Origin: Cycas panzhihuaensis
Taxonomy: Eukaryota > Cycadophyta
Direction of reading: 5' to 3'
Assembly (NCBI GenBank): GCA_023213395.1
Contig: CM041465.1
Location: 245,589,741-245,653,740, forward strand
DNA length: 64,000 nucleotides
Positions within the stretch are counted from its first letter, which is position 1. The number at the start of each line of letters is the position of its first letter. Shown one piece after another: positions 21,280 to 31,710 of this stretch. The notes beneath the pieces were generated by a model. That model was given only the letters and a program-made list of their open reading frames with translations. It made no database searches and was not told where the DNA came from. Made by a program: the position numbers and the translations under genes.

Positions 21280-21436
21280 CAGATCAATCTATGTGAGATT
21301 CATTCTTAATAGAATTAGTTTGATTACTTGCATTCGCCTTTTTGGCTTTCCTCTTTAACTACTTTTTCTGATTCTTTGTTAGATTACTGTACATAACGTC
21401 TTCGGGGTCTTTTCATAAGCAATCCTTCAAGAGATT

Positions 21437-21763
21437 TCAGGCTTCTTTAGCAGTTCCAACATCACAAATAGCAGAGATGAGAAAATGGTAGGAAGGAGAA
21501 AGTTTATCTTCATCGAATGAAGCAATAATAACATCAATTGTTATTCTGTTTATTTTTCTAATTTTTTTCCCCTTTTCTACACTAGTTAAGGTAGCATCAT
21601 GTCCATCGATGATGATTTTCCATATCCCTTTGCACACAAATATACTCTCCATTTTGATTGCCCAACATTTATAATTTATTTCAGTGTACTTAGGTAAGGG
21701 AAAAGGAAAATTTGTTAACCAATATTCATTCCTTTCAGGCCCAAAAACGATGATGTCATCCAA
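21437..21763 (-). pseudogene. Gag-like N-terminal fragment of element F
   Basis: 108 residues. NEYWLTNFPFPLPKYTEINY and the CWAIKMESIFVCKGIWKII block match the E ORF domain by domain (E has NEYYLKDSFLPIPK and FFWTIKMRCLFIARSLWKI). The conserved YHFLIS and TAKEA follow. The sequence continues past a stop as NLLKDCL, the counterpart of FLKEVFE in E. Confidence 0.75.
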
Positions 21764-22494
21764 CTACATGATGTAAGGACAAGTTGATCAAAAGTACATT
21801 ACACAAGATTCATGCACCCATTTCAATTTGAAATAACTTCATCAAATAAAAAATAAAACATTTTAAATCACATTCTAGGCTATAGTACTCTGAATGAGGA
21901 TTTCGACAAATCAAATGGTTTGAAAAACAGATGCCTGGTTGAAGAGGTATCATGAAAACTATGAAGTGACCTCCTTACAAACGAAAACTGAACTAGATTG
22001 AACTTTAACTCCTTTTCCCAGATTAGTACTAGGTCATATTAAAATTGTACAGAACCAATGGCTTAATCCCTAGGGGGCTAGCGGACTTCAAAACACATTT
22101 CAATCTTATTTATTTCAAATTTAACTTTGCAAAAAAATATTGAATCCGTTTTATGAAAAATGAAGTCCATGGATTCCAAAGTAGAACTCAATGCGATTAA
22201 ATTTAACTCCCAACTTTTGAAGAAAAAACTATATTTCCTAGATCGAAAGTCAAACCTCCTACGGATTGAATTGCGAGTCGATCAAATTCATTGGATCATT
22301 CATCAATAGTTGCAGGCAAACATCTCCTCCATTGTACAACTGATATAGGCATCTGCAAGCTATTTATCCTTCATGTGGGCACAAATCTTCAAATTCGTTT
22401 TCCATGACAGACAAAGTTCTAGGCGTATCAACCTCTTACACAGGGTTTGTGGACAACATACAATTGGAGGAATGTGATATCTTCATTTATGTCT
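21764..22494 (-). other. Internal noncoding stretch of element F
   Basis: No frame or repeat of note is visible between the leader ORFs and the Gag-like start. Confidence 0.5.
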
Positions 22495-23405
22495 TCAGTG
22501 GTGTGTTTTTCTTCTGCAATCATTCTTATGGCGAACAACATTCTCCTCTGCGCAGTATTTGATGTTGAACAAATGTAGAACTTTGGAACCAATCAATGTT
22601 TCTAGGAATATATTGCAATCTTCATGGTCGATGGATTCTGCAGGGTTTTCTTTAATTTCATCTCCCTTTATAGTGAGACGAGGGTTTTTTGCATTCAAAC
22701 AATAGATTTGGAACGTCAATTTTTCTACCGCTTCGCTTTTGCTGCCAAGTAGCTATATGGACGACTCATGGGTCAATACGTCCATGGATTCAACGTGGGT
22801 CGACATGGCATCTTCTTTTTCTCCAACTTTTGCAGATTGAATGCCTCGGTACATTCTAATAAAACTAGAAACTGGACTGGTATCTTGTAGTCCAAAGCAA
22901 TTGCCATGAATGCAATACAACAATCTATTGAAAATATCAGTTTTTCATTATGATATGTCCTCTGAATGCACGTCTTCACCACGATATACCTTCAGTCTGT
23001 AATAGGGAATTTTCTCCCTTTTGTCTTTTCGGGTTTAATTCTTCCCCGGTTAGTGTTGCGTTGAATTTGTACAACACCTGACCCTAGTAACTCGCAGTCT
23101 CTTTGTTTAAATTCTCCGCACATGTAGTTTTTGTGGATAATAGGTGGTGATTTCCAATTTCTCCATATGCAACTCTGATTTTGGCCAACAATGGCTATTG
23201 TAATCCTTTTCGATTCTGCTACCAATTGGTTTTTCTTTAGCGAGCTACATCTTTCTCCATGGCAGGTGCACGGTAGTAGGCGCTCAACGACTTCTTCACA
23301 ACTTAGTAATCCAACGTGTTTGCAGGTATTACAATGAACAAGCTCTACAGAGGCCCTTTCATACACGAACCACAATTGGCAAATTTGATTACAGTCTCCC
23401 TTCAA
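22495..23405 (-). pseudogene. Cysteine-rich ORFs in the leader of element F, unknown origin
   Basis: Three minus-strand frames lie in series close to the primer site: 22992-23405 (137 residues), 22773-22982 (69) and 22495-22719 (74). The first is cysteine-rich (HCNTCKHVGLLSCEEV, LPCTCHGERC) and is followed in near-continuity by the second. They match no part of Gag or pol that I know. A leader with coding-like sequence could be a captured host gene fragment; chance frames are the alternative. Confidence 0.4.
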
Positions 23406-23524
23406 TCAAGGCACAAGATGCTCGAATAATCTCTTCTAAATGTTATAATCTGTTCTCTAATCAACTTTCAACAAATATAAATCTTTGTTGATTGGTATAA
23501 GACACATTACGACCGCATGAACCT

Positions 23525-23536
23525 ACTTTGATACCA
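23525..23536 (-). other. Primer-binding site of element F
   Basis: The minus strand reads TGGTATCAAAG immediately after the LTR, a one-base variant of the tRNA-Met primer site. This orients F on the minus strand. Confidence 0.85.
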
Positions 23537-23682
23537 TGTTGAAAACATGGATATCAAATCTTCATATTAGTCGTTATTTAGAGGAGTTGAGTATGTATTT
23601 ATACTTGGTTCTACCTCTAACTCCTTCAACCATAATTGACACCCGCTTTACGTACTAATTAAGCATTACACAAAGATGTGCA
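23537..23682 (-). repeat. 5' LTR of element F, inner half
   Basis: It begins TGTTGAAAACATGG and is cut by H at GTGCA (23678-23682). The rest of the LTR continues at 30411. Confidence 0.92.
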
Positions 23683-24163
23683 TGTTAGGACCTTCATGTC
23701 CTAAGCATTAAGTCTTGACCATGGACATTAGTATTTTTTGTCACTTTAGGCCTCTATCCTAAAGTGTTCATTTGTTTGATTATAAAATTATCTTTTGTCT
23801 TGTAGTGGCTTTTTCACATGTGCTTGTAAACAATCAACTTTGGATGGCTCCATCCTTATCTTTGAGGAAAGTAGAGTTCTAATTAGATTTGTCTTGTATT
23901 GTCGATCAGTGACATGTGGTGAGATCTTGATCGTTCAATATCCTTTGCAAGGAGTCCTACTTTCCATGTTTTTGAATGTAATGTTGGAGTTAGAATTATG
24001 CTGCTGTAGCATCTCTTGTAGGTGAAGTGTTGAGATAAATTTTCCTTTCTACTTGTGTCCATAATAGGTTGAGTTGAAGTAGAATGCTTAGTCCTTCATG
24101 TTGCGATGTCCTTTCTAGTTGCTCAATAGATTCAGTGATTGTGTCATTTCCATTTGTCTTTCA
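23683..24163 (+). repeat. 5' LTR of element H
   Basis: 481 bp. It is highly similar to the 3' LTR but lacks about 53 bp that the 3' LTR has near 30270-30328. Confidence 0.93.
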
Positions 24164-26771
24164 ATTTGGTATTAGAGCTTTGGCATCTTGAGGAGCGAAT
24201 TCAAGGCTTCGTTGCACTCCAAGGTTGGTGACGACCTTCACTATACGAAGGCGATCCAATTGGAGTAAGGATCAATTTCTTGTAAGGTTATGTTGTTGAA
24301 GGACTTTTGCACTTTAAGTTTGCAAATTTTTTCAAAGTAATTTTATGCAAATTGTCTTGCATATTTGGGTTTTTGGAGGCTAACTTGTGAGCAAAAAAAG
24401 GGATGTTGATACTAAGATTTATAGGTGATTTGGAGCCAATCTTCATGTGTCCTTACACAAGGTTAGGTTGTGTTGCAATCATTGCATTTTTGGCAAAGCT
24501 TGGTGTATAAGTAGCTCTCTTTGAGATCATATTGGCTGCTTTATGAAGTTATTTAAAACAAAAGTCTTTTTTTAATGTGTATGGAGGAGTGATACGTGCA
24601 AATTTCTTGAAATAATTAATTATTTCGAGACATTTTAAAATTTGAACTTTGTTGCCTTAAAAAAGGAGGTTTAAGGAGAAAAAGGAGGCTGTCCAAGAGA
24701 TCACGCAATGCTATTGTTGAAAATTAAAAACATATGCACAAGGGTTTTACTTAAAATTATTCTTATTAAACAGAATTTGAATCAAATCTTGTTTTTCAAG
24801 AGGCTTTTTTTCTTGTTGTTTTACACAACCTCACTATCTTCTTTAGCGTTTGTGTCATGTATGGGAAAAGATTCATGATTCTTTTTTAACAAAAAAAACT
24901 TCATGTTGTCAAGATGTTCATGACATTTTCCTTGGACAAATTCCACCTTGGAAGACAACTCTTTGTGATCGATAATTTGCTGAGAGATCTTTTCCTCAAC
25001 TCTTGCTTCAACTGTGGTGTTTTTTTCTTCCATGGCAGGCTCCCATCAGTGGCAGGCTCTAGTCCAGTGCTGCTCTGCTCCGTGCGACTTGCACAACTCC
25101 TTGATACTCTCTTAGCTCTCTGTGCACCTGCGGTCCCTTGATGTTCGTCTCTCGTGGCAGCTCGTCCTCTCCTGGACTCTGCGACTGCTTTGTGCAGCAC
25201 CCTGTTTCTGCGTGACTTGTGAGGCCATCTTCACACCCGAGGCTCTGGCGTGGTTCGATCCTCTATATGGTGTGACTTGCTGGCATGACTTGCGTGTGTA
25301 GCTGAGTAGCACTCCGTGGACTTTACGTCTTTGTATCTGACGTGATTCGTCTCAGCGCGTGGCTCCCATTTTGCAACTCCGTCTCGTGCGGCTTCACCAC
25401 ACGCTCAACATCTCGCGACCCACCTGTGTAATTCTGTCTAAATCCTCTCCATGTGGCTGTTCGTCATAGTGCAGCTTTGCAACCTTCGTGGCTTCCATTG
25501 CGTGCTCTGTGCACCTCAGTGCGTGGCTCCCGTAGCATATTCCAGATGGCTCTAACCTACACATCCTTGTCTAGCGACTCTGTGGAGAAGATTCCAGGCT
25601 ACGTCTACCTCCCAGGCTTTAGCATGATTCATGTGCTTCATTGAAAAGTGGCGCCCATCAACACTTCATCCAATCTACCCGCTGTTTCATAATTTTGTAG
25701 CACCCCTGGTAAAGAAATTCGCCCACTGTTTTTCATAAGATGTCGGCCTCCAATCTCATTCGAAAGAATTTCGATTTTTTTTATAGTTTCAAACTTTAGA
25801 ATATATGATTTGGAATATACTCAAGTATATTCCCTTTTTAATTTTCTTTTTTAAACTTTAGCCTTATAAAATGTATCTTAATTTTGCCCTTTTTAACTTT
25901 ATTTTAATCTTTTTAAGAGCCTTTTGACGCTTTGTTTAATGTGGTAATCACACTAACACACATCAAAAAATTTGCAAGTGATTTTTTGAATTAAAGTCAC
26001 TATCTTAAAGTGTTTTTTATCACCTTTTTATAAAATTTTACATGTTTTTAATGACGCTAAGTTCCTTGCGAGGTGACTTAGGTCATTAAAATTAGGCTCT
26101 AAGTGTCTATAAATTTTATCATTTTCAAAATGTTTTTGAAGTGTGCTAATCACACTATCTTGTAATATTTTTCCAAGTGTATTCTGGTGACTTAATCACC
26201 ATTATTTTGGCTTGTTTTAAGCCTCAAATTGTACCATTTAAGGCACTTCTGCTCACTGGGCTCCCTGCGTGGTGACCCAATTTCTGTGAGGCTCAACACC
26301 AATCACAAAAAGGGCCAATTTCAGGTGTTCTTGGTGGACTTGCTTCTTTACTGGCTTGTTAGGCATTAAAATTTACTGTGTTTAGCTGCTGATTATCTCA
26401 CTTTGAGATTATTTTTTTGTACTTAGTTGCATTACTTGTCATTTAACACAACTACATTGTACTTTTGAAGTCTTTTTGACGAAGTTTACAGCAACAAAAA
26501 AGGGCCACAAGCATATGTTTCAATACTAATCTAATCCACTTTTAATCATTAAAAACATTAAGTGGGGAGGCTCGAAAAGAGTTCATACTCTGCCTGAAGC
26601 ATCGATAGCTTGGCCAACGTTGATCCTATCATCAGATTGGACAACTTGCGAGCTAAACCCTCCATTCTGTCCACAATTTTCAGTCTTGAATTGATCATCG
26701 TTGGATATTGAGTGGAACTTAAGCTGCGTCAACTCAAAAGTCTCCAAGTTTCATTTGGTACATTAATCAGG
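24164..26771 (+). other. Primer-binding site and 2.6-kb leader of element H
   Basis: The primer site TGGTATTAGAGC is at 24167. The leader is unusually long and mixed in composition: 25020-25640 is distinctly GC-rich with many GTGCG/CTCGTG words, while 25740-26460 is AT-rich with repeated phrases such as GGTGACTTAGGTCATT and GTGACTTAATCACC. The same kind of leader stands before Gag in B. The frames in the GC-rich part show no known domain. Confidence 0.65.
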
Positions 26772-27368
26772 ATGGAGAGACAGATGCTCAATGCAAACAC
26801 CATTAAATTAACAGGTGCTGAAAACTATCTTACATGGAAGAAGCAACCTAAGAAATTGTTGATTATGAACGAGTTGTGGGGTTATGTGTTAGGCAAAATC
26901 GCCAAACCCGAACCAACTCCTGATCCTGCTAATCCACAAACTTTAATTCCTGCTGATCTTGTTGCATTAGCTTCTTTTAAAGGAAAGGATGAAGTCGCAT
27001 TTGCTTTTATTCATCTGTTTGTTAATGATAGTGTCGATCAGAATATCGAATTTGCATCGACTTTTAAAGATGCTTGCGATATAATTGTTTCTTTGTACGA
27101 ACACAAAGATGATGTAAGAATTGCCATGTATAAAGCAAAATTGTTTAGTTTGAAGTATGTTGCTCCAATAGTAGCTTGCTTATCTTCAATTAAGGTTATT
27201 GATAATCAATTGACAACGCTTGGTAAACTAGTCACAAATGAAGATTTGGTCATTGCAAGAATTCATGCACTATCCAAAGAGTATAATGGTTTTATGTCAT
27301 ACATTTTGCGAAATGGCACTTTGTTGATTCTAACTTTCAATGAGTTAGAACGTTTGTTGCTACAATAA
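26772..27368 (+). CDS. Gag of element H
   Basis: The frame is open upstream to 26712, but I place the start at 26772 because homology to B begins at MLNANTIKLTGAENYLTWKK. The core shows LTGAENY..WK near the N-terminus, then the helical domain of copia Gag (DEVAFAFIHLFVNDSVDQ), the YEHKDDVRIAMYKAKLFSLK block that is usually LY...N....L...L..LK, and LSKEYNGFMSYILRNG. It would build the cytoplasmic particle. No internal stop is present, which is rare in this window. Confidence 0.85.
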   Translation: MERQMLNANTIKLTGAENYLTWKKQPKKLLIMNELWGYVLGKIAKPEPTPDPANPQTLIPADLVALASFKGKDEVAFAFIHLFVNDSVDQNIEFASTFKDACDIIVSLYEHKDDVRIAMYKAKLFSLKYVAPIVACLSSIKVIDNQLTTLGKLVTNEDLVIARIHALSKEYNGFMSYILRNGTLLILTFNELERLLLQ

Positions 27369-27749
27369 GAAAAAATATACTTGTGGCAAGATGAGGTAAA
27401 CACATTAGGTGCTTTTCCAGCCAAGTTCAAATCCAAGCAACCATTTCAGCCCAAGCAGAGTTTTCTGAAGAAATTTGGCAGACTTAGTGTGAAATCAAAG
27501 ACTGTCATCTATCATTACTCTGGTAAAGTTGGCCACATTCAGTCTGATTGCATGAAATTATAGAGTGACTTGCGACAACCACAACAACAATAAATTCAAC
27601 GACAACAGAATCAACGTTAGCAACAACATCAATGCCAACAACAACAACAACAACAAGGACCAACTTGAGGTGCATTCTGAGGTGGTCGTCAAAGACGGAC
27701 AAATCGTGGTGGATTTCCAGGCCACACAACTCAACATGATCCAAGTGAC
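27369..27749 (+). pseudogene. Element H zinc-knuckle region with a CAA-repeat insertion
   Basis: A worn knuckle reads YHYSGKVGHIQSDC, with two of the metal-binding cysteines lost. Between 27570 and 27665 follows a CAA-rich run, coding for Asn or Gln according to frame, typical of the low-complexity link between knuckle and protease. Two frame changes occur. Confidence 0.7.
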
Positions 27750-28034
27750 ATGACTTTTTTTGCATGTAGTGGCAGTCACAACGATAATACATGGATCATT
27801 GATTCTGGTGCATCATGCCACATGACAGGTAATGTAGATATTTTATCAAATTTTGAAGAATGCAAGGGTGAAACAATGACATTTGGGGACAATGCCACTG
27901 TAGAAATATCAGGTGTAGGTCAAATTGCACCTCATGATCAACATTCTGCATTTTCTAGCGGCAATGTTTTCTTAGTTCCTGGAATGCCCAAGAATTTACT
28001 CTTTTTGTTAGTCAGCTTGATAAGCAACATATGA
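27750..28034 (+). pseudogene. Element H aspartic protease
   Basis: NTWIIDSGASCHMTG carries the intact catalytic DSGA motif of copia proteases. TFGDNATVEISGVGQI and VFLVPGMPKNLL follow as in the family. The frame ends at a stop where the pre-integrase domain should begin. Confidence 0.85.
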
Positions 28035-29223
28035 GTGTGTTGCCCAAAGATAGGAAATGTGTAATCAGGAATAAAGAGGACTAGATAGTTGCAGCCTATC
28101 ATGAAGATCGTGGCCTCTGCAACATCTAGCACATCTCATGCCTTTGTTTCCCATTCTGTAAACAAGACTCAACTAAGGGATGAATGACTTGGACATCTTA
28201 ATTTAGACAGCATTAGGTAAATCTTCAGACAAAATTGGTTTATGGCTTACCCAAAATCTCTGGGGTAATTGCCTTTGCGAATTATGCCTTATGAGGAAGC
28301 AACATCGTGAACCTTTTCAGAAAGGTAAGGCCTGGAGAGCACAACATCTATTGCAACTTATACATTCTGACATCTTTAGTCCCATGATCACTCAGTCTCA
28401 TGGAGGATCATCATTCTTCATGACATTTATTGATGTTTACTCACATAAAGTGTGGGTCTACTTTCTTAAGCACAAGTCAGAAGCTTTGAACAAGTTTAAG
28501 GAATTTAAATTTGTTGTTGAAAATGAATTAGGCATGCACATCAAGATACTTAGATCTGATAATGGTGGTGAGTATAAATCCAGGGACTTCAATTAATTCT
28601 GTGTTCAGAATGGCATCAAACGATAATTTTCTGCCGCTTATACACTGCAACGAAATGGTGTGGCAGAAAGGATGAATAGAACTTTGGTCAGTAGGGCGAA
28701 AGTCGTGATGCATGCCAAAGCTCTCTCATTAGCATACTGGGCAGAAGCACTTCTCATTGCTGCGTATTTGCCAAACATCAGCTCGACTTCTGCACTTTCG
28801 GGCATGACACCCGAGGAGGCCTAGATTGGCTAAAAACCAACGATCAGTCATTTATGTACTTTTGGATACCCGTACTACATGAATATTCCTCATGAGCAAA
28901 GACGAAAATTTGATGACAAAAGTCTCAAATGTATCTTTATAGGATATGCTCTTGGAAGCAAAGCATATTGTTTGTTTGATCCCATTACTAACAAGATGCA
29001 TACTTCACGAGTCATCGTCTTTGCAGAAGACAATTGGGAGATTGACATCAGTTCTCGTCCTCTCTTTCTTGACAAAGACAAAGCTATTGTTGAGGAATCT
29101 GTTTCCTCAACGTCTTCTCTCATTAGCACCTGCTGCTTTTTCTTCCTCCTCATCTTCCTTAGATTCTTCATTGTGTCCTTCTTCTTCCGAGGTTCAACAA
29201 TCACCTCCCTCATAAGACCATGA
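28035..29223 (+). pseudogene. Element H integrase and linker, broken
   Basis: The core frame (28291-28596) has LIHSDIFSPM, SFFMTFIDVYS, KSEALNKFKEFK and ILRSDNGGEYKSRDF, so two of the three acidic residues of the DDE site are visible. A stop separates it from the NGVAERMNRT block, which holds the third (Glu). The C-terminal frame 28879-29223 starts RRKFDDKSLKCIFIGYALG and runs into a Ser-rich linker. Confidence 0.85.
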
Positions 29224-29233
29224 AGTAACATCA

Positions 29234-29800
29234 ATGAAGAAGCTGCCTAAATGGTATATGCAGACTATTGCAGATTCACAGATTGTTGAAGGCAAGCATC
29301 CATCCAAAATGTGGCCACCATCCACTGTCAACTATGCACTTATGGCTGAAGTGCTTACTGCTTCTGAGCCTTCCACTTTTGAGGAGGCATGTACTAATGA
29401 AAAGTGGCAAGCTGCTATGGATGATGAGATCCACTCAATCTATCAAAATGACACATGGGATTTGGTTGAATTACCACCTGGCAAACAAGCCATTAGTTGT
29501 AAGTGGATCTACAAAATCAAGTATAAGTCAGATGGTACTATTGAGCAACATAAGGCTTGCCTCGTTGCCAAAGGTTTCAACCAGCAAGAAGGCATCGACT
29601 TCACTTAGACATTTGCACCTGTGGCCAATATGAACACCATCGGAATTGTTATGGCCTTAGCTGCACAATGCAAGTGGCCATTGTATCAAATGGATGTCAA
29701 AAGCAACTTTCTCAACGATGATTCGACTAAGGAGGTACATTTGGATCAACCTATTGGTACATTTCAGCCAACCAATTGACATCGACATCTTCACCACTTG
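29234..29800 (+). pseudogene. Element H reverse transcriptase, N-terminal part only
   Basis: The frame 29234-29608 has FEEACTNEKWQAAMDDEI, NDTWDLVELPPGKQAI and CKWIYKIKYKSDGTIEQHKA, the fingers part of copia RT. A stop follows, then QMDVKSNFLNDD. The sequence breaks off near 29790 and is followed by about 80 bases before the LTR. The YVDD active site and RNase H are missing. Confidence 0.85.
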
Positions 29801-29871
29801 AGAAAGAGAAGTTTGAGCATTTCAGAAACTGCCTCAGCATTCGACTTAATGTTGTATCCATTCAGGGGGGG

Positions 29872-30405
29872 TGTTAGAGCCTTCATGTCCTAAGCATTAA
29901 GTCTTGACCATGGACATTAGTATTTTTTGTCACTTTAGGCCTTTATCCTAAAGTGTTCATTTGCTTGATTATAAAATTGTTTTTTGTCTTGTAGTGGCTT
30001 TTTCACATGTGCTTGTGAACAGTCAAGTTTGGATGGCTCCATCCTTATCTTTGAGGAAAGTAGAGTCTTAATTAGATTTGCCTTGTATTGTTGATCAGTG
30101 ACATGTGGTGAGATCCTAATCGTTCAATCTACTTTATAAGGAGTCCTACTTTCCATGTTTTAGAATGTAATGTTGGAGTTAGAATTATGCTACTATAGCA
30201 TATCTTGTAGGTGTAGTGTTGAGATAAATTCTCCTTCCTACTTGTGTCCATAATAGGTTGAGTTGAAGTAGAATGCTCCTCCTTATTATCTTCATGTTTT
30301 GTACTCCATGTTTTCATTAATCTAAAGTTTAGTCCTTCATGTTATGATGTCCTATGTAGTTCCTCAATAGATTCTGGTGCTTGTGTCATTTTCATTAGTC
30401 TTTCA
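29872..30405 (+). repeat. 3' LTR of element H
   Basis: 534 bp, preceded by the polypurine tract AGGGGGGG (29864-29871) and followed by the GTGCA target duplication. Confidence 0.93.
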
Positions 30406-30410
30406 GTGCA

Positions 30411-30570
30411 TAAGCACTCTTAATGACTTAACATAATATTTCTACTAGACCCTAAACTTTAACATTAATTTTAGTCTATGAACCATGTCACAATACTCCC
30501 TTAGGACTACAACATTAGTGTCCCTTAGACATAATGCTTTGCTAGACATATTAAACATTATGTCTTAACA
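30411..30570 (-). repeat. 5' LTR of element F, outer half
   Basis: This continues the LTR cut at 23682 and ends CTTAACA at 30570, followed by TCATT, the right target duplication of F. Element G resumes after it. Confidence 0.92.
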
Positions 30571-30575
30571 TCATT

Positions 30576-31710
30576 TGACACCTTTTTTCTTTAATAAAAA
30601 TCCGTAGAACTTGAAAAATTCGCACATTTCCATACAATTGTACGATCGTACAACCTTTGTCAGATTTTTCCTAGTAACTTCATTCAACAATGTTCTTATT
30701 TCTCAGCCATTTGGCCTTCAACAGAATGGCTTCTTCAGTTTTCTCTTTGGGTGATGTTGATAAACTCACATGCTAGATTTTTAATATTTGGAAATTAAAA
30801 ATGGAGGGACTTTTGAGGGCAAAAAATGCTTGAAAAATTGTCATAGGGGAAGGAAAAAACCCTTTGACATTGTAGACCAAATTAGTTGGGAAGAAAGAGA
30901 TAATCAAACACATGCAACTATCATGTTGTCTATTGGGGACTCTCTGTTAACCCATGTTGCTGGAGTTGCCACTTTAGTAGATGTTTGAAAGGCTGTAACC
31001 TCTTTCTTTAGCCAAAAAATTGAAGTCGTCATAATATCTTTAAGAGAAGAGTTGTACAAAGTTCACCTGAGAGAAGCACAAACAGTATTAGAATTTGTGA
31101 TAAAAATTGCTACTCTCAAAGATGATCTTGTTTTAGTAGGAGAACCCATATTAGATACTGAACTTGTTTGACTCACAATAAATAAGGTACCTAAATCATT
31201 TGACAATATGGTCAACACACTCGTAACAGGTGGTTATACTACTAACATGAAATTTGAGACTTTCACTGGACATATGCTTCAACAAGAACAAAGGAGCAGA
31301 CGATATGATGAGGTGACAAAAATCAAGGAGGCATTTCTTTCAAAGCTATGTGTAAGAGGGTGAGGTCGTGCTCAACATTTAAGAGGCAATGGAAAATCAT
31401 TCAGGACAACATCAACCGAGGGTCAAGGCTGGATTGATAACTGCGTTAGAGGTAGATGGACACAAAGGATGAGGAAGGGCTAGGCCAATTCCTCCAAGAG
31501 AGTCAAGAGTCTACTTCAATTATGGTAGATATGGTCACTTCTCCAGTTCCTGTAGAACACCAAATTGTTTCCATTGTGGTCAATCTAGGTATTTTCCTAA
31601 TTGTTGTCCTCAAAGACCTGTAGACATTCAGGGAGGAAAAGGAATTGAAGGCAATTATAGTAATCAACAACATGAAGAAGGTGAAGAAACAATATTTGTT
31701 GCAGCACTGG
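30576..31710 (+). pseudogene. Element G Gag with two zinc knuckles, broken
   Basis: Gag begins near 30730 (MASSVFSLGDVDKL in translation). The core includes YKVHLREAQTVLEFV. At 31500-31615 two consecutive knuckles are visible, the first with its first two cysteines changed to Tyr (YFNYGRYGHFSSSC), the second CFHCGQSRYFPNCC with His replaced. At least six stops interrupt the reading. Confidence 0.75.

Larger units (their letters stand above)
23683..30405 (+). mobile_element. Element H: Ty1/copia element lacking the end of RT and RNase H
   Basis: It has LTRs 23683-24163 and 29872-30405, primer site, purine tract, and target duplication GTGCA (23678-23682 and 30406-30410) inside the LTR of F. 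Gag, knuckle, protease, integrase and the first part of RT are present; the rest of RT and RNase H are deleted. It is the innermost element and has the best kept Gag. Its LTRs resemble those of M and O, with the shared block CATTAAGTCTTGACCAT. Confidence 0.95.
19471..30570 (-). mobile_element. Element F: non-autonomous LTR element with Gag-like and unknown ORFs, interrupted by H
   Basis: LTRs at 19471-19775 and 23537-23682 plus 30411-30570 are flanked by TCATT (19466-19470 and 30571-30575). The minus strand has a primer site beside the right LTR and a polypurine tract (AAGGGAGGG) beside the left. Without H it is 4.37 kb. The interior encodes a Gag-like fragment and other ORFs but no protease, integrase or RT. 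Its Gag-like domain and C-terminal motif match element E. Confidence 0.92.

Noticed and set aside
24901-25644. Arginine/serine-rich frames in the GC-rich part of the H leader
   Set aside because: Open on both strands, which is typical of GC-rich sequence; no domain recognised.
27505-27792. Valine- and leucine-rich minus-strand frames as membrane proteins
   Set aside because: They are antisense to the CAA repeat of H, and the plus-strand reading fits the copia knuckle-protease link.
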